From: Chitinophagaceae bacterium
GTDB lineage: Bacteria > Bacteroidota > Bacteroidia > Chitinophagales > Chitinophagaceae
Assembly: GCA_016786965.1 (NCBI GenBank)
Contig: JAEUVL010000258.1
Location: 1 to 6,735, forward strand
DNA length: 6,735 bases
Reading direction: 5' to 3'
Positions 1-5,743 of this stretch are shown in pieces. Positions within the stretch are counted from its first letter, which is position 1, and every line of letters starts with the position of its first letter. Position numbers and translations under genes: made by a program. The notes under the pieces are model-generated. The model saw only the letters and a program-made list of their open reading frames with translations. It was not told the origin of the DNA and searched no databases.

Positions 1-58
1 TGGGCCAGTGCTTTATTAAGATGGTAACAGGCGTGGTCTGCAACCTGTTATTAAACAT
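1..58 (-). other. Possible 5' end of an unidentified divergent gene (weak)
   Basis: On the minus strand an ATG at 58-56 opens a frame that stays open to the window edge (19 codons, starting MFNNRLQTTP). It would be transcribed away from the small secreted gene at 90. On the plus strand, frame 1 instead shows eight codons ending in a TAA at 25-27, which could equally be the tail of an upstream gene. There is too little sequence to choose between these, and no promoter motif or homology supports either. I record the stretch only so the edge is not left blank. Confidence 0.15.
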
Positions 59-89
59 TTCAGTCTGTATTTATATTTAATATTGAGCA

Positions 90-512
90 ATGAAAAAACT
101 GTTTCTTTTAACCGGCCTTTTATTTACGCTTACCACTATGCAAGCACAAACTAAATGGACTGTTTCCTGTACGGGGAAAGCAGTGCTTAAAAATGTAACT
201 GAAGACACGGAAAAGAATATACTGAAGATAAAAAGAAGCTCTCTCAGTAAGACTGGTAATATCAGCATTGCTTTCGATAAAAAAGATACTGCAGCCATTC
301 GCACCATCATGGCAGATGATACGAACCGGTCTGGCCTGAAAAACTGGGAAGATGTAACCAAACCGGTCACTATCACCAATGCAGAATTGCAGGAATTGTT
401 TACCGGTCGCAACAGAATAGAACTTTACTACACGGAGATCCCCAGAGATCCGGCTAAAGCAGCCCTTGTTCGTGTAAGACCGGTACATCTTTGCTCAGTG
501 ATACTGCAATAA
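90..512 (+). CDS. Small secreted protein of unknown function
   Basis: I do not recognise this 140-residue protein. Residues 1-19 form a clear Sec signal peptide: MKK, a leucine/threonine-rich core, then MQA with probable cleavage A19|Q20, a site type common in Bacteroidota. The product is therefore expected in the periplasm or outside the cell. The mature part (about 121 residues) has no membrane segment and exactly two cysteines, C27 near its start and C135 near its end, which could form a disulfide. The C-terminal part is rich in charged and beta-prone residues (LFTGRNRIELYY, then ALVRVRPVHL). No enzyme motif is visible. The ATG at 90 is chosen because it places the signal peptide exactly at the N-terminus. 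There is no Shine-Dalgarno sequence; TATATTTA at 72-79 and TAATATTG at 78-85 are each one base from a -7 box, without a good -33 partner. The lipid kinase starts 25 bp downstream on the same strand, so co-transcription is possible. Confidence 0.75.
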   Translation: MKKLFLLTGLLFTLTTMQAQTKWTVSCTGKAVLKNVTEDTEKNILKIKRSSLSKTGNISIAFDKKDTAAIRTIMADDTNRSGLKNWEDVTKPVTITNAELQELFTGRNRIELYYTEIPRDPAKAALVRVRPVHLCSVILQ

Positions 513-524
513 CTTCTGTATCGC

Positions 525-532
525 TATTTTTG
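525..532 (+). promoter_or_regulatory. Candidate Bacteroidota -7 box for the lipid kinase gene
   Basis: TATTTTTG matches the Bacteroidota primary sigma factor -7 consensus TAnnTTTG exactly. It lies in the 25 bp gap before the kinase gene and ends 5 bp before the ATG at 538, so a transcript from it would have almost no leader. A good -33 TTG at the usual distance is missing: the nearest TTTG (490-493) is 31 bp away and only CTG lies near 504-506. It may be an internal promoter or a chance match. Confidence 0.4.
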
Positions 533-537
533 CGGTA

Positions 538-1440
538 ATGCATAGGCATATCATCTATATCATTAATCCTATTTCCGGTACCCGTACAAAAAAGGATCTG
601 CAACAGCTTATTGAAAAGCGTACCACAGAGGCTAATATTCCTTTCCAGGTATTTCCTTCTGTAGCCAGTGGTGATTATTCATTTCTCTATCCCATTATTG
701 AAGAAGAGCAAGTAACTGATGTAGTGATAGCTGGTGGTGATGGTACAGTAAGCCAGGTGGTGAACAGCCTCATGCCTTTTAAGGTGAATTTCGGTATCAT
801 ACCCTGCGGCTCTGGCAACGGGCTGGCTTATGCTGCTAAAATTCCAAAGCAGCCGGCTAAAGCTCTCGATGTAATTTTTTCAGGAACTCCCATGCCTACC
901 GATGGTTTTTATATCAACGATCATTTTGCCTGTATGCTCTGCGGGCTGGGCTTCGATGCTAAGGTGGCACATGATTTTGCCGAACAAACAAAAAGAGGTC
1001 TTACTACTTATGTAAAACAAGTTGTAAAGAATTTTTTTTCGGCAAAACCATATCAGTTTGAGCTACAATTGGGAAAAACAATACTTCAGGCTGATGCTTT
1101 CTTTATCAGCATCGCTAACAGCAACCAGTTTGGCAATAATTTTACTATTGCCCCCAAAGCCAGCTTAAGTGATGGCCTGCTTGACATCGTTATTGTAACC
1201 AACCAGGGAAAAATGAGTTTATTGTTCCAGGTTTTCAAACAAATTAGGGGGAAAAATAAATTGTTGGCAGAAGCAGTTACTATCGATAAAAAGGGGGTTA
1301 TTTATTTTCAAACAGATAAGTTGGTAATCCGGAATCTCTCACAGGCACCACTGCATATAGATGGTGATCCTGCCGAAACTCCTGATGAGGTATGTATCGA
1401 AGTAAAGAAAAGATGCTTCCAGCTTATTCAACCTTCATAG
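538..1440 (+). CDS. Diacylglycerol/sphingosine kinase-family lipid kinase (YegS/LCB5/DagK type)
   Basis: A 300-residue soluble protein of the DAGK catalytic superfamily, which uses ATP to phosphorylate a lipid hydroxyl at the cytoplasmic membrane face. Visible motifs in order are N-P-x-S-G at 10-14 (nucleotide-binding start), GGDGT at 66-70 (the superfamily signature), GSGNGLA at 91-97, SDGLLD at 211-216 and IDGDP at 274-278, where an acidic residue usually follows the DG in this family. About 300 residues is normal for bacterial members and both ends look intact. No membrane segment or signal peptide is seen. GSGNG resembles the GSGNALA of sphingosine kinases more than the GTGND of many bacterial diacylglycerol kinases, so the substrate could be diacylglycerol, another lipid alcohol, or a long-chain base or ceramide. 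The family assignment is firm; the substrate is not. Its 3' end overlaps the convergent patatin-like gene by 17 bp. Confidence 0.92.
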   Translation: MHRHIIYIINPISGTRTKKDLQQLIEKRTTEANIPFQVFPSVASGDYSFLYPIIEEEQVTDVVIAGGDGTVSQVVNSLMPFKVNFGIIPCGSGNGLAYAAKIPKQPAKALDVIFSGTPMPTDGFYINDHFACMLCGLGFDAKVAHDFAEQTKRGLTTYVKQVVKNFFSAKPYQFELQLGKTILQADAFFISIANSNQFGNNFTIAPKASLSDGLLDIVIVTNQGKMSLLFQVFKQIRGKNKLLAEAVTIDKKGVIYFQTDKLVIRNLSQAPLHIDGDPAETPDEVCIEVKKRCFQLIQPS

Positions 1441-3679
1441 AATCTGTTTCGGTTTTTCTGCTAAATAATTCCATCGTTCGCTGAAAACTTTTTTGATTCT
1501 CCGGCGAATGAATGGAATTCATGATGTCCTTTTCTTCCCTGCGGGTAAGATGAAAATTCAATGCTGCTTTGTCCTCTTCATTGCCGGCTGCATATTGAAA
1601 AGCAATTTTATATACCGGGTTTCCACTACGGGTAGTATAATAATTCAGCATATCATTCTGAAAATATTCCATCATCTTGAACCAATTGTGTTGTAACAGC
1701 AAAAAAGGCTTTGTAGCATGATCGCTAATGTCATCTGATAAGTATGGAGCTTCCCAGCCACCCGCAGTCCGGTCTCTTATTTGCATCACTAATACTCCAC
1801 TGGTATTTTCTTTTATCCATTCATCAAAAGCGATCAAAAAACGTAACGTAGTTTCCTGCCCATAGTTATCTCTCAATCCTGCATCCATTACATCAATGAC
1901 CGGATTGGAAGGCAGCCATACATTGGGTAACACGATCGGGAAAGTAGCATTCATCCGCATGGCCGTAAGCATGCGGATATTAAAGGGATCTTGTTTAGCA
2001 AAAAAAGAAGTGAAGTCAATTGCATCCGGGTCTACGGCAGGAATATTATTCGTATCCTGTGGGGCCTGCATCATAAATCGTACTGGTTGTGTGCTGATAA
2101 TCATCTTACGGCTGTCTCTTGTCACGACCGAATTAAAGAACATCAGCGGAATATTAGCTGCCTTTTCATCTGCCACATAATCTTTTAATTGTTTATTTAA
2201 AAACCCTCTTGTATTAGTGTTGAGTTTTTGTTCAAATGCGTAACCTCTGTCTTTCACATAGCGGTATGGCCCCACAGAAAATTTCTGTGCGGGTGATATA
2301 AGGTCCCTGGCAAAGAAAGATGTAAACAAAGGGTTCAGCAGATCGCCGGCTATATCATCTACGTATTGTTTATCCTGCAAGTTGATATTTTTTCCCTGTT
2401 GTCGACGCAAATACAGTTCCCTGAAATAAGCAGCACCGATCATTCCTCCCGAAGCGCCGTTGATGAGAAAGGCTTTTTGCATGATCGTTCCCTTGGTAAT
2501 GCTGTCCAGGTGCTGCAGTACACTCATAGTGAATGTGGCACTGCGGTGGCCGCCACCGCTGGTATTGATCAGCAGCAATAAGGGCTTATCTGTACCCTGT
2601 TTTTTCTTCCATGCATTTAGAATGCTGATCATATTTTGTTTATCCGCCTCTACATTAACAGCAGTACATTGCGACAGCAAATTTTCCCTTGTATAAGCAG
2701 GCCGTTCTTCTTTATTCCAATAATTGATACCATACGCTTTATTCCGAGGATCGATCAGATCTGCTTTATAAAAAATATTAAGTGCTATTACCAGCCCGAT
2801 AAGGTAAGGAATACTCCAGCTTTGTAAAAAATAAGTGATGGCCGCCGCCACACCGATCAGGATGGAGAAGAAGATAGTGATGCTGGCAGCTGCCGGCAAT
2901 TGAAAAAAAGCATAATCAAGTACAAACCCAATGAAGACCAGGAAAAGAAATGCCGCAAACACTGACAAGATCGCCGCAAAGTGGTGACGTTTAAAGATAG
3001 AATCAATAAACTCATTGGTGTAGTGTGATACATCTCTAACCGGCCTGATCTTTACCGGGGTTTCAAAATAGTTGTTCACTTTTATGAGTGGCGCACCATG
3101 ATATACCTCTTTGATAGGGCTAAGGTGAGTGATATAAGATTTGGGATTGCTGATCACCGGCATCATCCGTCTCAGAATAGAGATATCGGCCCTAAAAAAA
3201 TAGATAAAAGAAGCAGCCAGTATGAATATCAACCCGCAAATGAAGCCGCCAAAAAGGAACAGGATCTCGGTCGTACTAATGAGCTCCTTATAATGATCAA
3301 ACCGATATGCCTTAAAGAAATAAAAGCAGAGAAATAGCAGTGGAATGATTGAATTATTGATACAGTATTTCAAGAATGGGTTAGTAGTGGCCGCCAGGAA
3401 ACGGAAATGCCGGCAAAACAAAATGAAGGTGGCGATATTCCAGCTCATGATGAACATACCAATAGAAGCTCCCACGATAGCAGAACTGAAAGAGTTTACA
3501 TTACCCAGGTATTCGGGCGCCAGGAACAGTGAATCTGCCCCGAACGTTTTCATGAAAGTGCCGTTCACCGTGGCAAAGAGAACAAACCAGAATAACAGCA
3601 GCACCTGGTATTTCCTTACATGCAGAAACACTAATTGAACGGGAAAAGAATAAAAAAATCCTTTGAGCCAGGCTTTCAT
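1424..3679 (-). CDS. Multi-pass membrane protein with C-terminal patatin-like phospholipase domain
   Basis: A 751-residue protein with two parts. Residues 1-305 hold about six or seven hydrophobic segments (roughly 24-40, 66-88, 108-122, 138-162, 233-255, 265-284 and 286-305), with a basic, polar stretch at about 165-230 between groups. Residues from about 365 to the end form a patatin-like hydrolase: a beta strand LLLLINTS runs into the oxyanion-hole motif GGGHR (375-379), then the nucleophile elbow GASGG (408-412, Ser410), then the acidic member of the dyad in DAG (599-601, Asp599). All parts of the Ser-Asp dyad are present, so acyl-hydrolase activity on lipids is expected, most likely at the inner face of the cytoplasmic membrane. 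The substrate and the role of the membrane part are unknown. The ATG at 3679 gives a basic N-terminus (MKAWLKG) before the first hydrophobic segments. COX15 lies 105 bp upstream on the same strand. The 3' end overlaps the lipid kinase gene. Confidence 0.88.
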   Translation of the reverse strand: MKAWLKGFFYSFPVQLVFLHVRKYQVLLLFWFVLFATVNGTFMKTFGADSLFLAPEYLGNVNSFSSAIVGASIGMFIMSWNIATFILFCRHFRFLAATTNPFLKYCINNSIIPLLFLCFYFFKAYRFDHYKELISTTEILFLFGGFICGLIFILAASFIYFFRADISILRRMMPVISNPKSYITHLSPIKEVYHGAPLIKVNNYFETPVKIRPVRDVSHYTNEFIDSIFKRHHFAAILSVFAAFLFLVFIGFVLDYAFFQLPAAASITIFFSILIGVAAAITYFLQSWSIPYLIGLVIALNIFYKADLIDPRNKAYGINYWNKEERPAYTRENLLSQCTAVNVEADKQNMISILNAWKKKQGTDKPLLLLINTSGGGHRSATFTMSVLQHLDSITKGTIMQKAFLINGASGGMIGAAYFRELYLRRQQGKNINLQDKQYVDDIAGDLLNPLFTSFFARDLISPAQKFSVGPYRYVKDRGYAFEQKLNTNTRGFLNKQLKDYVADEKAANIPLMFFNSVVTRDSRKMIISTQPVRFMMQAPQDTNNIPAVDPDAIDFTSFFAKQDPFNIRMLTAMRMNATFPIVLPNVWLPSNPVIDVMDAGLRDNYGQETTLRFLIAFDEWIKENTSGVLVMQIRDRTAGGWEAPYLSDDISDHATKPFLLLQHNWFKMMEYFQNDMLNYYTTRSGNPVYKIAFQYAAGNEEDKAALNFHLTRREEKDIMNSIHSPENQKSFQRTMELFSRKTETDSMKVE

Positions 3680-3702
3680 GAATTTTCAAGATGGTGATAC
3701 AA

Positions 3703-3734
3703 TAAAAATACTGATTATTACCTGGGCTTTCAAA
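3703..3734 (-). promoter_or_regulatory. Candidate promoter of the patatin-like membrane protein gene
   Basis: Read on the minus strand, TTTG (3734-3731) is followed after exactly 20 bp by TATTTTTA (3710-3703), which matches the Bacteroidota -7 consensus TAnnTTTG in all but the last base. The spacing is right for this promoter class. Transcription would begin about 20 bases before the ATG at 3679. It suggests the gene can be expressed independently of COX15 upstream. An inverted repeat at 3721-3743 overlaps the -33 element. Confidence 0.35.
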
Positions 3735-3743
3735 TACCCCAGG
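3721..3743. repeat. Short inverted repeat between COX15 and the patatin-like gene
   Basis: CCTGGG (3721-3726) and CCCAGG (3738-3743) form a perfect 6 bp stem around an 11-base loop. Its place, downstream of the COX15 stop and upstream of the next minus-strand gene, fits a weak terminator. However, no T-tract follows on the minus strand, and the repeat also overlaps the candidate -33 element, so it could be a regulatory site or nothing. Confidence 0.25.
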
Positions 3744-3784
3744 GGAATAAGCGTTTATTAACCAATATAGAAGACATTACAATT

Positions 3785-4855
3785 CTAAGCAGCAGGCTTG
3801 CTGCGAACGGAGTACAATACCCAAACAAGTGACAATAGCAATAACATGGCCACCAACTGGTGTAACTGGGCCATCCATTCAAATACGCCCCATTGGTTGG
3901 GAACTATCTTTAAACTTGTTAATACAGATAAAATACCCAGCACCACCTGTGTTAGTACTAAAGCAAGAGGCCACCACCGGGTCTTATTAAAAAGAGAGGA
4001 TCCTTTTGTTTTATATAATTTAATTGTCAGCCATAGAACCAATACCAATAAAATATAGGCCAATCCACGATGAATGAAGTGGATCAGTACCCTGTTGTCC
4101 ACCAAATTCAGAAAGCCCTCTTCATTCTTCATCATCCCCGAAGGAATCAACTGCCCGTTTATATCCGGCCAGGTGGGAGCTGCTGTAGCTGCTTTATGCC
4201 CAGCCATGAATGCGCCGTAGATCAACTGCAACAATAAAACCCAGAGTATGCCCAGTGTCAATTTCCTTGCTGACCTATTTGTAACAATTTTTGCTTTCGG
4301 AACCAGTAATTCCATAGCAAACCAAAATGTATAGCATAATAAACCCAGGGCAAAAACAAAATGAAGAGCTAATTTGGCCGGCTTAACATATATAGCGTCT
4401 CCGGTAAGTCCGCTCGCCACCATTATCCAGCCGATAACACCTTGCAGGGCGCCCAGTAAAAAAAGAATCAGCATTGGCTTCACCATAGAAGGTTTAAAGC
4501 GCCGCTGAACTAAAAAGATGATAAAAGGAATAGCGAATACGACCCCTATGAGCCGGGCCCAAAAACGATGAAACCATTCCCAAAAGAAAATGAATTTGAA
4601 ATCCTTTAGTGTAAAGTCAAAATTAAGCAGGCTGAACTGCGGCGTTTGTTTGTATTTAGCAAATTCAATCAGCCACTTTTCTTCATTCATGGGCGGAAGT
4701 GTACCTGTTACTACATTCCATTCGGTAATGGACAGTCCTGAACCAGTAAGCCTGGTGATGCCTCCGAGCAAAATCTGTATGATGATCATTCCCACACCCA
4801 CTAACAGCCAGATGGCAACCGGTTTGGAAGAACGATGTGAATACTCCTGTGTCAT
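3785..4855 (-). CDS. ctaA: Heme A synthase, COX15/CtaA family
   Basis: A 356-residue integral membrane protein that oxidises the C8 methyl group of heme O to the formyl group of heme A, the cofactor of aa3-type cytochrome c oxidases. About eight transmembrane segments are seen (near 13-30, 100-117, 127-146, 160-180, 198-217, 257-278, 294-312 and 326-346). Family hallmarks are all present: GGITRLTGSGLSITEW (31-46) followed by TGTLPP (50-55); EWFHR (93-97, His96); GALQGVIGW (135-143); LALHF (162-166, His165); HFIHRGLAY (259-267, His259 and His262); and LHQ (331-333, His332). These histidines include the expected heme ligands. The long GG-ITRLTGSGLSITEW signature and eight-helix layout resemble the mitochondrial/alphaproteobacterial Cox15 type more than the short Bacillus CtaA type. 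No cysteine pair typical of the Bacillus loop is seen. No oxidase or heme O synthase gene is adjacent in this window. A strong promoter motif precedes the ATG at 4855, which supports this start. Confidence 0.95.
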   Translation of the reverse strand: MTQEYSHRSSKPVAIWLLVGVGMIIIQILLGGITRLTGSGLSITEWNVVTGTLPPMNEEKWLIEFAKYKQTPQFSLLNFDFTLKDFKFIFFWEWFHRFWARLIGVVFAIPFIIFLVQRRFKPSMVKPMLILFLLGALQGVIGWIMVASGLTGDAIYVKPAKLALHFVFALGLLCYTFWFAMELLVPKAKIVTNRSARKLTLGILWVLLLQLIYGAFMAGHKAATAAPTWPDINGQLIPSGMMKNEEGFLNLVDNRVLIHFIHRGLAYILLVLVLWLTIKLYKTKGSSLFNKTRWWPLALVLTQVVLGILSVLTSLKIVPNQWGVFEWMAQLHQLVAMLLLLSLVWVLYSVRSKPAA

Positions 4856-4863
4856 TTAGGGTG

Positions 4864-4895
4864 CAAAGTTAGCTGTGGATTTTTGTTCAAGACAA
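4864..4895 (-). promoter_or_regulatory. Promoter of the heme A synthase gene, Bacteroidota type
   Basis: On the minus strand TAACTTTG (4871-4864) matches TAnnTTTG exactly. A TTG (4895-4893) lies 21 bp upstream as the -33 element; another TTG at 4890-4888 is 16 bp away and is a poorer fit. The box ends 8 bp before the ATG at 4855, so the transcript would have only a few untranslated bases. This is the best promoter match in the window. Confidence 0.6.
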
Positions 4896-4901
4896 TTTTT
4901 G

Positions 4902-4919
4902 TTAAGCAATATTGCTGAA
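4902..4919. repeat. Palindrome in the divergent COX15/rnhB region
   Basis: AGCAATATTGCT (4905-4916) is a perfect 12 bp palindrome, extending to 18 bp (4902-4919) with one mismatched pair. It sits between the COX15 promoter and the rnhB start, about 7 bp beyond the COX15 -33 element, where an operator could act. One or two perfect 12 bp palindromes are expected by chance in a window this size, so it is only a candidate. Confidence 0.25.
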
Positions 4920-5004
4920 ATTGCAGTACATATCCCACAAAGACAGAAGTAACAGGAGGTATCTTCCTGCTGAACTTTGTTTTTTGGGAAAACCAGACTT
5001 AAGA

Positions 5005-5601
5005 ATGCTGCTTCCTTTTTATCAACAAGAATTACTTGAAGCCGGTTGCGATGAAGCGGGCAGGGGTTGCTATGCGGGACCGGTCTTTGCCGCCGCAGTT
5101 ATACTACCCAAAGATTTTCATCATCCTCTGTTAAATGATTCCAAACAATTATCGGAAAATACCCGTGATAAATTACGTCCTATTATTGAAAAAGAAGCTA
5201 TCGCTTTTGCTGTAGCAAGTATTGATAATAATGAAATAGATCAGATCAATATTCTGAAAGCTTCTTTCAAGGCCATGCACTTGGCCGTAGATAAATTAAA
5301 AAGGAAACCACAATTGCTATTGATTGACGGTAATCGTTTTGTTCCTTATAAAAAAGTACCACACCAGTGCTTTGTAAAAGGTGACGGCCGCTTTGCCGCC
5401 ATTGCTGCAGCCAGCATATTGGCCAAAACCTACAGGGATGATTATATGCAACAACTGCATACAGAATTTCCTTTATATGGCTGGAATCAGAATAAAGGCT
5501 ATGGCACAGCTATGCATAGAAAAGCTATTGAAGAGATTGGTTTGTGCAAATATCATCGTAAAAGTTTCCGGCTATTGCCGCAACAAAAGGAACTATTTTA
5601 A
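5005..5601 (+). CDS. rnhB: Ribonuclease HII
   Basis: A 198-residue cytoplasmic endonuclease that cuts the RNA strand of RNA-DNA hybrids and nicks 5' of single ribonucleotides left in DNA, starting ribonucleotide excision repair. The four metal-binding acidic residues are present: Asp16 and Glu17 in CDEAGRG (15-21), Asp108 in LLIDGN (105-110) and Asp126 in VKGDGR (124-129). The GRG triplet (19-21) and Tyr166 in GYGT (165-168) match the residues that recognise the RNA-DNA junction. AAIAAASILAKTYRD (131-145) is the usual helix after the fourth acid. The same frame extends upstream to a TTG at 4912, but those 31 codons do not look like the family. The ATG at 5005 gives the normal beginning MLLPFYQ and normal length. 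No Shine-Dalgarno sequence is seen; GAACTTTG (4972-4979) is one base from a -7 box, with no -33 partner. It diverges from COX15. Confidence 0.95.
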   Translation: MLLPFYQQELLEAGCDEAGRGCYAGPVFAAAVILPKDFHHPLLNDSKQLSENTRDKLRPIIEKEAIAFAVASIDNNEIDQINILKASFKAMHLAVDKLKRKPQLLLIDGNRFVPYKKVPHQCFVKGDGRFAAIAAASILAKTYRDDYMQQLHTEFPLYGWNQNKGYGTAMHRKAIEEIGLCKYHRKSFRLLPQQKELF

Positions 5602-5648
5602 GGATAGCAAAGCTGAATTTAGAATGCTCCTTCATTGAAACCCTAAAA

Positions 5649-5666
5649 TTCACCTGAATGGGTGAG
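5649..5666 (+). terminator. Possible weak terminator after rnhB
   Basis: TTCACC (5649-5654) pairs with GGTGAG (5661-5666), five Watson-Crick pairs plus one wobble, around a six-base loop. A T-rich stretch (CTTCTATTT) follows. It lies 48 bp past the rnhB stop and before the next gene's promoter, where a terminator would be expected, but the stem is short. Confidence 0.3.
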
Positions 5667-5692
5667 CTTCTATTTAAAAGCAAACCTGTTTT

Positions 5693-5724
5693 TTTGTAGC
5701 TTAGTAGAATACTCTTATTTTTTG
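5693..5724 (+). promoter_or_regulatory. Candidate promoter of the TPR protein gene
   Basis: TTTG (5693-5696) is followed after 19 bp by TATTTTTTG (5716-5724), which is the -7 consensus TAnnTTTG with one extra T, or a 7/8 match if read as TATTTTTT. The TTG start codon is at 5744, leaving a leader of roughly 14 bases. Position and spacing fit the Bacteroidota promoter class, but the T-run makes chance similarity more likely. Confidence 0.35.
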
Positions 5725-5743
5725 AATACTTCAACTGTCTTTC

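Noticed and set aside
77..488. Two minus-strand open frames (122 and 111 codons) opposite the small secreted protein gene
   Set aside because: They overlap the plus-strand frame that has a clean signal peptide at its start, and neither shows a signal peptide, motif or promoter.
1493..3638. Several plus-strand open frames of 63-97 codons inside the patatin-like gene
   Set aside because: They are shadows of a long, well-supported coding region on the other strand, with low-complexity, non-family-like translations.
3501..3689. Minus-strand 62-codon frame overlapping the start of the patatin-like gene
   Set aside because: It lies in a different frame within the coding sequence of the larger protein and has no independent support.
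3746..3759. AATAA/TTATT inverted repeat as a COX15 terminator
   Set aside because: The stem is five A-T pairs only and no T-tract follows, so it is too weak to call.
3798..4859. Plus-strand open frames of 86 and 89 codons opposite COX15
   Set aside because: They are antisense to a gene whose hallmark motifs are all present; the translations resemble nothing known.
5381..5734. An 85-codon plus frame and a 69-codon minus frame at the end of rnhB
   Set aside because: Both are out-of-frame readings overlapping rnhB and its downstream gap.
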